DNA of 64,000 bases from Chelonoidis abingdonii (GCF_003597395.2 NC_133770.1:34636696-34700695); one strand, 5' to 3'; numbered from the stretch's first letter, positions 33,030 to 45,230 are shown. The notes: a model not told the origin generated them from the sequence alone. A program made the numbers and translations.

Positions 33030-34620
33030 TAAGAAATCATTTTGACTGTTGGTTTAACACTGGCATCCTGAATCTTATGTCCTTCTCAGTATGTAATAAA
33101 CTTGACTGTTATTGGTATGGGCATGACTTGTTTAAATTTAGAATTCTCTATTGCTGTGGAAACACTGTGATATTACAATGCCAGAAAAGTTACTACAAAA
33201 AATCCATGCCTTCCTGTGATGTGAAACACACATGAGATCTCTGAATTACCCTATCTGATGGAAAACATTAATGCAACATTACCTAAAATGTATAAAGGGT
33301 TAAGTATATCACGCCCTAAGTTAGAATAGGTCATGAGTGTCAGATGATAGTAGAAGGGCATAACTGTGGACAAGCAGTGTACATGATTTTAGTACATGCC
33401 AGAGGTATGAGTAAATTGAACAGCTCTGAAAGGAGGGAACGTGTGTTCAGCTGTCCTGATTTCAAGTAGGAGCTATAAATGTTTAGTATGCTAGAGGAAT
33501 ATGTAGTCCTTTCCTTTTTTAAAAGGCAAAGTATAAAGGAAATTTAATGGTGAAGAGAAAAATAACAATTTTTATGCAGCAATGTCACTGAGTCTCTTGG
33601 AATGAAGACTTCTTGTGCTTGACTTCTGAAGTTGAGGAAAGCTTTTGCACTATGGACTTGCATAATACAGAGGGTACCGTCCATACATTTGACCTTATGG
33701 TGCTTTAGTTTTTGTACTTGGCACTGTTCACTCTGTGGAGCGTATGTGTGCTATCTTGGATACCTCAACACAATAGCTTCTGCCAGTTTTCACTCAGGTT
33801 TCCAAATGTGATATTACACTATGTCCTTTCTTTAGCACTGAATTCTAAAAGCAACTGCTAATCCTGAGAGTTAATATAAGATACACAGAAGGGAATACTG
33901 AGGGAAAGAATTTAAACTCAAGACTCACAGATTTCCTGCCTAATAAAATATTTAATTGGAGGTTTTATGCTTTCCTTTTATTACAAATCAAATTAAGTGC
34001 CACTTTAACAAATTGTGATTTTGCCATGTTAAAATCTTCTGGCTTGAATTAATATTTACAATTGGCATTCAGTTCAGGCCCTCTTAAGTAGTAAAACTGA
34101 AATAAATTGGAGTTTTATTGTTGTACTGAGAGATAAGTACTTTTCATGGGACACTGAGAAATTACAGCTATTGGCTGACATCTTCTTTGCATTTAGATAA
34201 ACATGTAGATAATTCTGTGACTCATTGATATTCTGCTTCAGTTTGACAGTTGAAGACGGCAGCCAAAAGCGTGAACATTAGGTTAAAGTTTATACCCATG
34301 ATCCATAAGTAGATCTGCTATTAGTTTATGTGATGGACAGTGCTTGTTGGCAATGTCACCTAGTGGTCAGTGAATCATGCCCTCCTTAATGCAGTGGTGG
34401 TTGGTAGGGGAGGCCAAGCCTTCCCACTCCACCGGGGTCAGGCCCAGGGTCCTTTAAGGGTTAGCAAGGGTCCAGCACCCAGGAGTGTCCTAAAGCTCCC
34501 CTCCCTGAGCCACTTCCTACCACTCACTCTCTCTGTAGTCTGTAAGTTTTGCAGTCTCTGGTGAACTGGTAATAGAGAAAGGTATTGACTGTCCTTCACT
34601 CTGTCTAGTGTAGCCCATAG
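33030..34620. other. No recognisable feature
   Basis: A/T-rich sequence. A GC-richer patch at 34360-34520 with a 64-codon frame has no motif. No repeat ends with a duplication were seen. Confidence 0.45.
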
Positions 34621-34621
34621 A

Positions 34622-35415
34622 GCTAGTTTACCTTTATTATATTCAGCAGTAATGCAAGGAACCTACAGGCCTGTATCCTATAAGATGATAAGCTTCAGCA
34701 GTTTTAGCATAAGGCTTGAGGCCTGTGAACTTTGGCACAGATAAACAGTCCAACAGAAAACCCCAAGTATTGGGGAGTTGAAAATAGAGTGTTTAAAGGG
34801 AATTTCTGACTACAAGAACATGACCCAACCAAAAAGTGATATGGTAATGAATTGACTTATATAATAATAAGTTGAGCTCATTGATGTGCTAACCTGTAGG
34901 AGAAGGACATTCCAACATTAGGAAGGTGAGGCAATACAAATAAGGAAGAGGGGAAAAGCCCCTACTGAATATGCATCAAACATAATGGTGTCAGTGGATA
35001 TCATATTATAAAAGTTGCATCCCAGCCTCGAGAAAGTAGGAGAGAGAGAGATGTAGCCCTTGGGAGATGCTAGTAAGATGGCCCCTGGTGATGAGGGGGA
35101 AGGTGATCGCTAACGTTTCAGGTTGTTCTGCAAGAGATGGTGTGAGTATATGGATGTTCAGATGTACTTTCTGTAGTACTTCTTTCTAACTTACTGAGTT
35201 GAAGTGTTTGTGACTGCTAAATATATTAATAAACTATTTGTAAATATCAGAGAGTTCCTATAGTGTGTGAGTTGCAGCTGTGCATATCGGGGTTCTCAAC
35301 TATATAATAATTTGAATAATACTGAGCCTGAGCTTGGGACAAGAACTTGTCAACCCTCAAAGGGATAACTAGGAATTTTAATAATCAGTGTAATTGATAT
35401 GTAATGTATAGATCA
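34622..35415 (+). repeat. LTR-like repeat, family C, copy 1
   Basis: Aligns by eye along its length with 49388-50550, which is the same orientation but carries an inserted hAT fragment. Shared blocks include AATGCAAGGAACCTACAG, AGCATAAGGCTTGAGGCC, CCTACTGAATATGCATCAAA and TATTAATAAACTATTTGTAA with an AATAAA. Structure fits an LTR with a poly(A) signal, but no terminal duplication is defined. Confidence 0.6.
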
Positions 35416-35680
35416 GGTACAGATTAGGCATCCCAGATGGGACTCTGAGGAGTTCACAGGTGAAATCTCCCTACCTGGGGAAGGAACTCACTTTTTGTTT
35501 AGTTGGATTTCAACTTAGATTTTTTTTTTTTTATGTCTCAAAAACACTGCAACTTGCCAGGGACTTCCTCTTTTTCCTCAGCGGTTGTTTCTCTTCTTTA
35601 TCACTTTTCTTCACTAATTAACTTTGCAACAGAGCGAGTGATATGCCCTCCTGGGGAGGGGCGGGGAAACAGTAGACTTA

Positions 35681-36528
35681 GGGCTTGGCTACACTTGAGA
35701 GTTACAGCGCTCGTGGTGGCTTTACGGCACTGTAACTTACTCCCCGTCCACACTGGCAAGGCACATACAGCGCTGTATCTCCCTGGCTACAGCACTGCAT
35801 GTACTCCACCTTGACGAGAGGAATAAAGAGAACAGTGCTGCTGTTACAGCGCTGGGGTGCCAGTGTAAACAGTGATTAAGCTTACTATGCTGTAACTGAC
35901 CTCTGGGAACCTTCCCATAATGCTTTTAAGTAAAGATAACACTCTTTCTTTTGTTGTGATGCCTCTCTTTGTTTTGTTGTGAACTCAGGGCTCCCAGAGT
36001 TGCTTATCTAAAAAAATAAAAACAGCTCCTGTTTGCTCGAGCAGAGGCAGGCAGGGGGATCCCTTTGGAATGTCCACAGCTAGTGTTTGCTTGAGGAGAG
36101 AAGCAACACGGCAGGCGGGGCGGGGGCGGGGGGGAAGGGTCTGTTTCGGAGCAGCTGCTTATCTGGTCTGTGAGGGAAAAAACAAGAAGGCTATTTGCAT
36201 TTAGTGAATGAGAGAGGGGTGGGGAAAGGGGTCGGAACTTGCAAGGCAGGGAGCTGACACAGTGTCAGCTCCAAAAATCCACTCTCTCTGTCTCCCCCAC
36301 GCTCCCTGTCACACTCCACCCCACCCCCCTCTTTTGAAAAGCACGTTGCAGCCACTTGAACGCTGGGATAGCTACCCCACTCCCAACAGCGCTGCAAATG
36401 CTGCAGATGTGGCCACACTGCAACGCTGGTAGGTGTCAGCATGGCCACGCTGCAGTGCTTTCCCTACACAGCTGTACGAAGACAGCTTTAACTCCTAGCG
36501 CTGTACAGCTGCAAGTGTAGCCAAACCC
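35681..36528. mobile_element. Harbinger-like MITE, about 0.85 kb
   Basis: The left end GGGCTTGGCTACACTTGAG follows TTA (35678-35680). The right end CAAGTGTAGCCAAACCC is its complement. It is the same family as 16215-17036 in inverted orientation: the block GGGAGCTGACACAGTGTCAG and the GATAAG-containing segment occur in reverse order. A C/G-rich run lies at 36110-36140. Non-coding. Confidence 0.8.
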
Positions 36529-36531
36529 ATA

Positions 36532-37349
36532 GATATAAACGCCCCCTATCCCCAAACAAAGGAGCGCTTGAGATCTTGACTGTCAGACTAAGTTGGCATG
36601 CCTCATAGGTGACCACCTGTCTCCCATCATTAGGTCTCACTGGAAATTGTAATCGTGTAAGGATTCCTCATTGCATTCCAAGGGCATCCTCATGGGATAT
36701 TAGTGCCTAGTCATTGGGGTTTAGAAGCTTTGGATGCATGTTAAGGAGGCTTTGTAAGTTGAATGGTGTTGTACTATTGAGGAACCTGAAGTTGAAATTA
36801 CAGTTGCATCAAGGCCCAGTGACCCACGCTTCGAGGTGAAGGGAGGGTTGGTTTGTTTTAATTATGAGACCAAAAAGGTCACAGTAGTTCATTCCCTTCA
36901 GTTCTCCCTGGCTGTGCCCTGATCCATGTACTGCCAGTTTGCCCGTTGCTGCTCGGTGGGTCCCAACAAGGTAATCACCTCTTCATCACCTAAGAGCACA
37001 TTAGCCATTGAGGGAAAAGAGAGGGAGCAGAATCCCCCTCCCCTCTGTTTTTTCTAGGGACTTGTTTAAGTAATTGTTGAAACCGATTAAGAGGTTAATT
37101 TAAGGTGTGTTAAATGCTTATTGTGTAGATTTAAAATGAAGCTAGCGAGTAAAATTTAATTGAGCTTATTTGGAATAGAAGCTGGAGGTGAGTATTGTAG
37201 TGCAATCTCTTTATCGTGAAAGTTGAACTTACAGATGTAGAATTATGTACAAAAGAACTGCTTTTAAAAATAAAACAATGTAAAATTTTAGAGCCTGCAA
37301 ATCCACTCAGTCTTAGTTCTTGTTCAGCCAATTGCTAAGAGAAACAATT
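36532..37349. other. No recognisable feature
   Basis: Unassigned DNA between the MITE and the DIRS element. The minus-strand 66-codon frame at 37131 has no motif. Confidence 0.45.
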
Positions 37350-37350
37350 T

Positions 37351-37540
37351 GTTCTTCTTCGAGTGCTTGCTCATATTGATTCCAATTAGGTGTGCGCGTG
37401 CACGTTCATTGAAAGATTTTTACCTTAGCAACACTCGGAGGGTCGGCTGGGCGCCCCCTGGCTTGGCGCCGCTATGGCACCGAATATATACCCGTGCCAA
37501 CCCATCCGCTCCTCAGTTCCTTCTTACCGCCCGTGTCGGT
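37351..37540 (+). repeat. Left inverted terminal repeat of DIRS copy A
   Basis: Starts GTTCTTCTTCGAGTGCTTGC. The outer 50 bases are complementary to 43125-43170. The stretch from the GTGCACG near 37400 through AACACTCGG, GGCGCC and GCCAACCCATCC is complementary to 43255-43385 in the right repeat. It probably contains the promoter. Confidence 0.8.
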
Positions 37541-37694
37541 CGTTGGAACAGTGGAGTGCGGCTTAGCTGATCTCCACTTCCCTAGCTATTCACTCGTTCT
37601 AATACTTATTGTGTATATAGTTTATTCTCTATAGTTCTAGTTAATGCTTTTAATAATTTTTCGTAAATGTAGTTAGTGTATATAGTTCAGAGGT

Positions 37695-39974
37695 TTGGGG
37701 ATTAGCCCTTTCCCTCACCTGGTGCCCAGGCCCATGCCTGACTCACAGGGTTTCAAACCGTGCTCGGCTTGCCGCAGGCCGATGCCCACAGGAGACCCTC
37801 ACGACTCCTGCCTCAAGTGCTTGGGGGAATCCCACCTTGCAGACAAGTGCCGGATCTGCAAATTCTTCAAGCCGCGGACGAAAAAGGAGTGGGACTTCCG
37901 CCTCAAGCAGCTGCTAATGTAGGCAGCCCTCACTCCTCCACCTTCGGCACCGGGTGCCGGACAGTCCGCACCGGGGAGAAGTGCCTCGTCGGCACCGGAG
38001 TGCGCCGGCACCACGAAGACATCTCAGCGCCAGCCAGCACTGGCCCAGAAACCTGCCCGGCACCGCTCCCTGTCCCCACGAGCCAAGAAGCTCAAAGCTC
38101 CTGCGGCTTCACTATTTACACCACAGTCTGAGCAGCAGCCTAAGGCGAGTCGCCTGGCGCCAGTAACTGCCGCGGCACTGACAATCTCAGCACCGTTGAT
38201 TCCGGCCTCACAAGGGCCATCGAGTCCGGTGCCTGACAGCTCCCCGGCGCATGCCTCGGTAGAGCTCATCGTTCCTACAATGCCAGAGACATTTTCTACG
38301 GCGAGGGAACTGATTGTGTTAATGGAGCCCACCCTGCCTCAACCCCTGGCACCGGGTTATTCAGTCAACAGGCAAGCCTGCCATGGTAAGACCGCCCTCG
38401 ATCGGCACTACTGAGAGGCACCACTCAAGATTGAGGTCCTGCCAGCGTTCTCAATCTCGGCATCAATCCTGATCCCGATGCCGCTCGCAGTCCCGGTACC
38501 GATCTCCTTCTTGGTACCGGTTGTACTCGCGGCACCACTCGAGATCCCGCTTGCCGGCCCGATACCCCAGACGCCGATCCAGCTCCCGGCACCGTTTGTG
38601 CCGCAGCTGCTCTCATCATAGAGCTTCAAGATCCCGGTCGACCTCCTGGCACTGTACCGGTCGCAGGTCCCGGTCCCACTACCGGTACCGGTACGGAACC
38701 CGGTACCACTCTCCAGTGCAGCACGGAGAACAGTTCGCTGGATGCAGGGCTCCTCCCCAAGCGGTCTCCTCTCCGCCATGGCCATCGCGGCATGCGTCTG
38801 TCTTATTGCACACCGATAGTACCTCCTACGGGGTTTGGAGGTACACGGTCGAGTTCTACATGAGGCTCAAGGTCCAGACCAAGGCCCTCAACAGTGGTCC
38901 TTTTGGACGCCTTGGGCATATCACCAGGCCCAAGGCGAGCCCACGGTACCATCACGCTCTACCCCATCGGAGCATTGCGCACCGGAGGCCACTGTTAGCC
39001 GCCCCGCTCCAGCGGGTACAGACGAATCTCCTTTGGCACCAGACCCTCAGGTCCTCCCAGATCCTGATGTGCCTCCTGACCACAAGTCCATACATGAGCC
39101 ACTCGTTGCTGGTCTCTCTTCTTCCTCTTCCCCAGATGGGGCGGTAGCCGGGACATCCTCATCGGGCCTGCCCCCTATTGACCTCCGAGCTCACCGGGAC
39201 CTTCTAAGGCGAGTCACCTTAAATATCAATCTACAGGTCGAGGAAGCCCCAGAGGTTGAAGACCCAGTAATAGACATACTGTTGGCGGATGCGCCAACTC
39301 GTGTCGTTTTACCATTCATCCGCTCCATACAGGCCAAAGCGGACACCATCTGGCAGTCCCCGGCGTCTATCCCTCCCACGGCCAGAGGGGTGGAGCGAAA
39401 GTACGTAGTGCCCTCCAAGGGATACGAGTACTTATATACCCACCCTCCTCCATGCTCTCTGGTGGTCCAATCCGTGAATGAGCGGGAGCGCTATGGCCAG
39501 CAAGCCCTCGCCCCAAAATCAAGGGAGGCTAGACATATGGACCTGTTGGGATGTAAAGTCTACTCTGCGGGGGGGCTCCAACTCAGGGTGGCGAACCAAC
39601 AGGCCCTGCTTAGCAGATATAATTATAATACCTGGCAGGTGGTGGGCAAGTTCACCGAACTGGTCCCACAGGACTCCTGCCAGGAATTCCAGGCCCTTCT
39701 GGAGGAAGGAAAGAAAGTTGCACGGACCTCCTTCCAGGTCTCACTCGATGCTGCTGATTCGGCAGCCAGAACCATGGCCTCCGGAATCACGATGAGACAG
39801 ATTTCATGGCTGCAAGTGTCAGGCCTGCCTCCTGAACTGCAGCACACCATCCATGACCTGCCATTTGAAGGCCAGGGCCTCTTCTCTCAGAAAACGGACC
39901 CTAGGCTGCAGAGTCTCAAGGACAATCGGGTGATTATGCGTTCCCTCGGGATGCATACCCCACAGACCCAATGA
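37695..39974 (+). pseudogene. DIRS copy A gag-like region
   Basis: Begins near 37695 with a zinc-knuckle-like cysteine cluster, CSACRRPMPTGDPHDSCLKC, followed by HLADKCRICKFF. TAG at 37920 stops this frame. The frame continues downstream in Pro/Ser-rich sequence, shifts to another frame at about 38400-38730 where an Arg/Ser-rich tract (SRHHSRSRLPARYPRRR) is encoded, and then returns. From 38835 an open stretch of 379 codons runs to 39974 and contains VEDPVIDILLADAPTRVV, MDLLGCKVYSAGGLQL and ISWLQVSGLPPELQHTIHDL. I recognise these as conserved blocks of vertebrate DIRS ORF1. It likely forms the particle protein. The break-up by a stop and frameshifts is clear. Confidence 0.8.
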
Positions 39975-40257
39975 CGGTCCTTCCGTAGCCAGGCTCAGCG
40001 CCCCTTCCCCCCACCCAGGCCATGACAAGACTTTGGCAGAAGGCGTGGTCGCAGTAACCGCAGGTGGCAGTCTGGACCCCAAGGGGGCTACAATAATGGT
40101 CCCGCCAAACCAATGATGGGCCCTAAACCAAACTTTTGAAGGGGCGCCCGAGAGCAGAGCACCAGTCCTTCCCCAGGATCCCCTTCAGTTCTTCAACTGC
40201 CTCTCCTCCTTCCTCCCTGCGTGGACCCAATTAACCTCGGATCGTAGGGTCCTACGC

Positions 40258-42061
40258 ATGGTAGAATTTGGAAACCACCTCCAATTTATTTTGCCCCCTC
40301 CCTCTCACCCCCCTTCCCCGTCCTTCTTCAGGGACCCCTCTCACGAACAATTCCTCTGGCAAGAGGTTCGTATGCTCCTCTCAATCAGGGCTATAGAGGA
40401 GGTACTGGAGGAATTAAGGGGCAAGGGATTTTATTCCCAATATTTCCTAATCCCCAAGGCAAAAGGAGGTCTCCGACCCATCCTGGACCTGAGAGGACTC
40501 AACATGTTCTTAAAAAAGTTGAAGTTCCGCATGGTATCCCTGGGGACCATCATCCCATCCCTGGATCCCGGAGACTGATACGCTGCTCTTGACATGAAGG
40601 ATGCATATTTCCACATCGCCATTTATCCCCCGCACAGATGGTACCTATGGTTTATGGTGCACCGCCAACATTTCCAATTTGCGGTCCTTCCGTTTGGCCT
40701 CTCAACAGCCCCTCATGTGTTCACGAAGTGTATGGCTGTAGTGGCCGCCTTCCTCCGTCGTCAGCGAATACATGTCTTTCCTTACCTAGATGACTGGCTT
40801 ATTCGAGGTACCTCCGAGGACCAAGTCACCAGACACATGGGCATCGTCACGGACCTATTCAGGCGATTGGGCCTGATGATCAATCTAGAGAAATCTACTC
40901 TAGTGCCCACACAAAGAATAGAGTTCATTGGGACCATTCTAGACTCCAAACTCGCAAGAGCCTGCCTGCCACTACTATGCTTTCAGGCATTAATTTCAAT
41001 TATAAAAAAGCCTCCAAAGTTTTCTGACGACCTCGGGTCGCACCTGTCTCAGCCTCCTTGGTCACATGGCTGCATGCACCTTTGTAACCAAGCACGCCAA
41101 GCTACGTCTGCGTCCCCTTCAGACCTGACTCGTCTCAGTTTACCACCCAGGCAGAGATTCCATAGACATGGTGGTCACCATTCCTCAGAGCATTTTAGGC
41201 TCCCTCGACTGGTGGCTGACACCCTCCCTCGTGTGTGCAGGACTGCCGTTCTATCCAATGCAGCCTTCAGTGTCCCTAACGACGGACGCCTCATCTCTTG
41301 GCTGGGGGGCTCACCTAGGCCATCTTTGCACGCAAGTTCTCTGGTCATCTCAAGAGCTAGTGTTGCACATAAATGTCCGAGAACTGAGAGCAGTCCGCCT
41401 GGCGTGCCAGACGTTCCAGCAACATCTGCAGGGTCATTGTGTTTCAGTGCGTACGGACAACACAACGGCCATGCACTACATAAACAAACAGGGAGGGAGA
41501 CGATCCTCTCCCCTTTGTCAGGAGGCCATCCAACTGTGGGAATTCTGCATAGCCCACTCAATAGACCTTGTAGCGTCTTTTCTCCTGGGGGTTCAGAACA
41601 CTCTGGCAGACCAACTAAGCAGATCTTTCCTGTATCACAAGTGGTCAATTCGCCCGGACATTATACATTCTGTCTTCCGGAAGGGGGGCTTTCCCCACAT
41701 AGACCTCTTCGCTTCTCGCGAGAACAGGAAATGCCAGAGGTTCTGCTCCTTCCAAGGTCTCGCCCCGGGCTCGATATCAGACGCCTTCCTAATCCCATGG
41801 AAGAGCCAGCTGCTTTATGTCTTTCCACCCTTCCCACTGGTGCACAAGGTTCTCCTAAAGCTCCGCAGGGACAGGACTAACCTGATCCTCGTTGCCCCTG
41901 CATGGCCCCGACAACACTGGTATACCACGTTGCTCGGCCTCTCAATAGCCAACCCAATCTCCCTGCCTCTTCTTCAAGATCTTATAACTCAAGACCACGG
42001 CAGGCTTCACCACCCAGACCTGCAATCCGTTCATCTCACAGCGTGGGTCCTGCATGGTTAA
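40258..42061 (+). pseudogene. DIRS copy A reverse transcriptase-RNase H
   Basis: The RT part starts near 40258. It has GFYSQYFLIPKAKGGLRPIL and DLRGLNMFLKKLKFRMVSL, then a TGA at 40576-40578 where a tryptophan codon (GDWYAALDMKDAY) would be expected. ALDMKDAYFHIAI and FAVLPFGLSTAPHVFTKCM follow, and the catalytic YLDD is seen at HVFPYLDDWL (about 40785). A frameshift near 41020 moves the frame. RNase H starts at about 41275 with SLTTDASSLGWGAHL, including the first catalytic Asp, and RTDNTTAMHYINKQGG gives the third. After a C-terminal connection the ORF ends at 42061. The organisation RT-RH then recombinase is typical of DIRS. One stop and one frameshift disable it. Confidence 0.88.
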
Positions 42062-43110
42062 CCCAATCGGAGTTATGCTGCTCTGCCCCAGTGCAGGAAG
42101 TTCTCCTGGGTAGCAGAAAACCTTCCACTCGGTCTACATACTTGGCCAAGTGGAAGCGATTTTCCTGCTGGTGTCAAACACTGAATGCCACACTCACGGA
42201 GGTTCCCATCCGCACTATACTGGACTACCTCTGGTACCTTAAATAGCAAGGCCTTGCTAGCTCATCATTGCGAGTGCACTTGGCAGCTGTTTCTACTTTC
42301 CACCCAGGAGAAGGTAGTCAGTCTGTCTTCTCCCACACTATGGTTTCGAGGTTCCTCAAGGGTTTGGAGCATCTATACCTCCTAGTACGCCGTCCTGCTC
42401 CTTCCTGGGACCTCAACCTGGTCCTGACGAGACTTACGTCTCCTCCATTAGAGCCATTAGCAACCTGCTCACTCCTATATCTGTCATGGAAGACAGCCTT
42501 CCTTGTAGCCATCACATCCGCTAGAAGAGTCTCTGAGCTTCGAGCTCTGATGGTGGACCCACCATATATGGTGTTCCACAAAGACAAGGTACAGTTGCGG
42601 CCACATCCAGCGTAACTCCCCAAAATAGTGTCGGCCTTCCATCTCAATCAAGACATATTCCTCCCGGTCTTCTTTCCCAAACCGCATGCATCTCGTTGGG
42701 AGCAGCAGTTACATTCCCTCGACGTCCGTAGGGCGCTCGCCTTTTATATTGACTGGACGAAGCCCTTCCGCAAAACGGCCCAACTCTTCGTTGCAGTGGC
42801 AGACCGGATGAAAGACCTTCCCATCTCTTCTCAGAGGATTTCATCCTGGGTAACGGCGTGCATCCGTACTTGCTGTGATCTAGCTCATGTTTCTCCAGGA
42901 CATATTACCGCACATTCTACCAGGGCTCACGCCTTGTCGGCTGCCTTCTTAGCTCAAGTACCTATCCAGGAGATATGTCGAGCAGCTACTTGGTCTTCAG
43001 TACACACCTTTGCTTCCCATTATGCCCTGGTGCAACAATCCAGAAATGATGCAGCCTTTGGCTCAGCAGTTTTGCATTCTGCAGTATCTCACTCCGACCC
43101 CACCGCCTAG
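41902..43110 (+). pseudogene. DIRS copy A tyrosine recombinase
   Basis: One frame from about 41902 to 43110 overlaps the end of the RT-RNase H ORF by 160 bases, a usual DIRS feature. The N-terminal core-binding domain includes RKPSTRSTYLAKWKRFSCW and TILDYLWYLK. The catalytic domain has the first Arg in SARRVSELRAL (about 42520), the HxxR motif in HSTRAHALSAAF (about 42920), and the Tyr nucleophile in FASHYAL (about 43020). All key residues of this family's R-HxxR-Y set appear retained. In-frame stops TAG (42244-42246) and TAA (42613-42615) split it into three parts. It would have inserted circular DNA. Confidence 0.85.
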
Positions 43111-43119
43111 GTAAGGCTT

Positions 43120-43456
43120 GGGATTCACCTAATTGGAATGGATATGAGCAAGCACTCGAAGAAGAAAAGATGGTTACTCACCTTTGTAACTGTTGTTCTT
43201 TGAGATGTGTTGCTCATATTCCATTCCAATCCGCCCCCCCAGGTGAGAAGCGGCAGAAGAACTGGAGTGGATGGGTTGGCGGTACTATATTCTCGGTGCC
43301 ATAGCGGGCGTCATACAGGAGGCGCCAGCCGACCCCACGAGTGTTGCTAGTGGTAAAAATCTTCTGAGACCGTGCACGCGGCGCGCGCAAACCTCATTGG
43401 ATATGGTTATGAGCAACACATCTCAAAGAAACACATTACAAAGGTGAGGTAACTTG
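43120..43456 (+). repeat. Internal complementary region and right terminal repeat of DIRS copy A
   Basis: 43125-43170 (GGAATGGATATGAGCAAGCA then CTCGAAGAAG) is complementary to the left end of the element. 43172-43235 (CTCACCTTTGTAACTGTTGT then TTTGAGATGTGTTGC) is complementary to the right end at 43400-43455. The right repeat from 43255 is complementary to the left repeat at 37400-37530. This lets the two termini be templated from the internal region. Confidence 0.8.
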
Positions 43457-43559
43457 TCTTTTTAGATCTTGCAGGAGATCTAATGCTGCCTCTGCGGCGG
43501 CATGCGTGGCACTTTTTGTAGCTGGCCTTTGCAAGGTATTTTGTGCCAGATATGCTAAA

Positions 43560-44692
43560 CAATCCTATGGCCTTCATTACTGTAGCACCATTCTAGAGGA
43601 CTGTTCATGCTGATGTGCTCAATTAGGATATGCAAATACATCAAATTAAATTTGTGACTGAACTCCTTTTGGGGGAGATTGTATATCCTCTGCTCTGTTT
43701 TACCTTGCATTCTGCATATTAATTTGTTGTATAGGCAGTCTTCAGATTGTGACCCAGCACGTGTTCATTTTTAAGAACACTTTCACTGTAGATTTCTAAA
43801 CGCAAAGAAGGTCGAATGTTGACGTTTCTATGGCCAGGTTTAAGAATCTGAAGGTGACTTTCCAAAATCTGAGAGGACAAGGTGTATGGAACATTGCTTT
43901 CAGAGTTCTTAAGCAGCACACTCTGTTGTGGGAATATTACTAAACCGAACACAAAAAGAAATCGCCTTCTGCTGGTTGGCATCAGTTGGTGATAAACTGA
44001 TGAGCTCAAGATATGAAAAATGAACATTGCATTGTTCTGCACTGACTTTGGTTGTTATTTAGGCAGAACCCATCATCCAGCATGGACGCATGTCACTGGA
44101 ATGGTTGGTTGAAGCCATTGAAGGTAACATATGATCTTTAGCTATCTAGCACGTAAATCACCTTGCAACGCCGGGTTACAACGGTGCCAGTGCAAACAAC
44201 CTGTTCTCACTTTCATGTGTTGACATGAACAGAAGCGGGCAGCCATTATCTTCCTGCACTGTAACAAACTGTTTCTTAGTGGATGGCTGCAAGAGTAGAC
44301 TGAGTGGATTGCAGACTCTAAAATTTTACATTTTTGTTTTTTATTTTTGGAATGCAGCTTTTTGTTAACATTATTCTACATTTCAATTTTTTTTTCAACT
44401 CTTCATTGATAAAGAGATTGCCACTGCAATAGTTGCAATTAGAGTGAATTGACAATACTATTTCTTTTTGTTTTTTACAGTGCAAATACTTGTAATCAAA
44501 TAAATACAAGTGGCACTGTATGTAGCTTTTTCTTCTGTGTTGTAATTGAAAATCGTTATTCTTGAAATGTGGGAAACATCCAAAAATATTTAAATGGTAT
44601 CCTATTGTTTACCGTGTGTTAATCACCAATTTATTTTTTTAATCATGCGATTAATCACCGATTTAATTTTTTTAATTGCTTGACAGCTCTTA
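43560..44692 (+). mobile_element. hAT transposon 3' part, strongly decayed transposase
   Basis: The plus strand from 43800 carries remnants of a hAT transposase C terminus: the segment at 43840-43935 (RFKNL...SERTRC-like), the exon-like CAGAACCCATCATCCAGCAT block at 44063 and, at 44135-44270, remnants of LARK...CE.LFSL and KRAA with NKL.LS.WL, the hAT dimerisation region. Many indels break the frame. The 3' end is A/T-rich and finishes with TTAATTGCTTGACAGCTCT, which fits a hAT terminal repeat (complement AGAGCTGTCAAGCAATT). The 5' half and the matching left end were not found; the start given is approximate. Confidence 0.6.
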
Positions 44693-44939
44693 GTTATAAT
44701 TGATGTTTTAATGTATGTTAGGAGAAAGTACAGGAAGACTGTACCTACAATATTTTGAGACAGCTAATGCTTGTCAGAGAAGAGATGATGAGAGGAACTG
44801 GAGAATTGAGGGAGTACGAGACAGTCTAAGTATAAATTCACTTCCACTTAAAGCCGGCGCGGTGTTAATAATCCAGGAAGTTAATTATGTAAGTATATAA
44901 GAATAGTGAATGAAAGAATCTCATAAGGAATGAGGAAAA

Positions 44940-45230
44940 CTCTCCACTGAGATGGTTGGGGACAGCCTCAGCACATAGGCTCCTGAAGATTGCTTTTAGT
45001 ATCCTAAAGCTTCTGTACCCACGGTTTCATCATTCCCGACCTGCATGACAATGTTTTGATCCACCAATCAGTGCTTGTTTCCTAGCGCAAATCAAAAGCG
45101 ATTGATCTACTTGTATGCAGCTGCTCTGCCGAATGCACAATGCATTGTAAGTTGCTGCCATCCATATCACACATCGGTGTGCTGCAATTCATCCTCTGCT
45201 AAACGTTGCAAGTACTCTGTGTGACAAATG
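44940..45230 (-). pseudogene. Remnant of a HARBI1-like transposase
   Basis: The minus strand reads ETSTDWW near 45085 and then, after a small indel, NIVMQVGNDE and LGY-KQS. The same region of the transposase at 13823-15058 reads ETSTDWW, HIVLKV-DDSQ and RKGTF. The plus-strand block CCACCAATCAGTGCTTGTTT is nearly identical in both copies. Only this N-terminal part is recognisable, with stops. Confidence 0.55.

Larger units (their letters stand above)
37351..43456 (+). mobile_element. DIRS-type tyrosine-recombinase retrotransposon, copy A, full structure
   Basis: All parts of a DIRS element occur in order: left terminal repeat, gag-like region, reverse transcriptase with RNase H, overlapping tyrosine recombinase, an internal complementary region, and a right terminal repeat. 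There is no target duplication, as expected for recombinase-mediated insertion. Every ORF has at least one stop or frameshift, so the copy is dead. A second copy in the same orientation begins at 51045. Confidence 0.92.

Noticed and set aside
41175..41648. 157-codon minus-strand frame
   Set aside because: Shadow of the DIRS RNase H region.
44057..44125. Exon-like block between TTATTTAG and GTAACA
   Set aside because: It matches the decayed hAT transposase C-terminal region that continues into 44135-44692, so splice-like flanks are coincidental.
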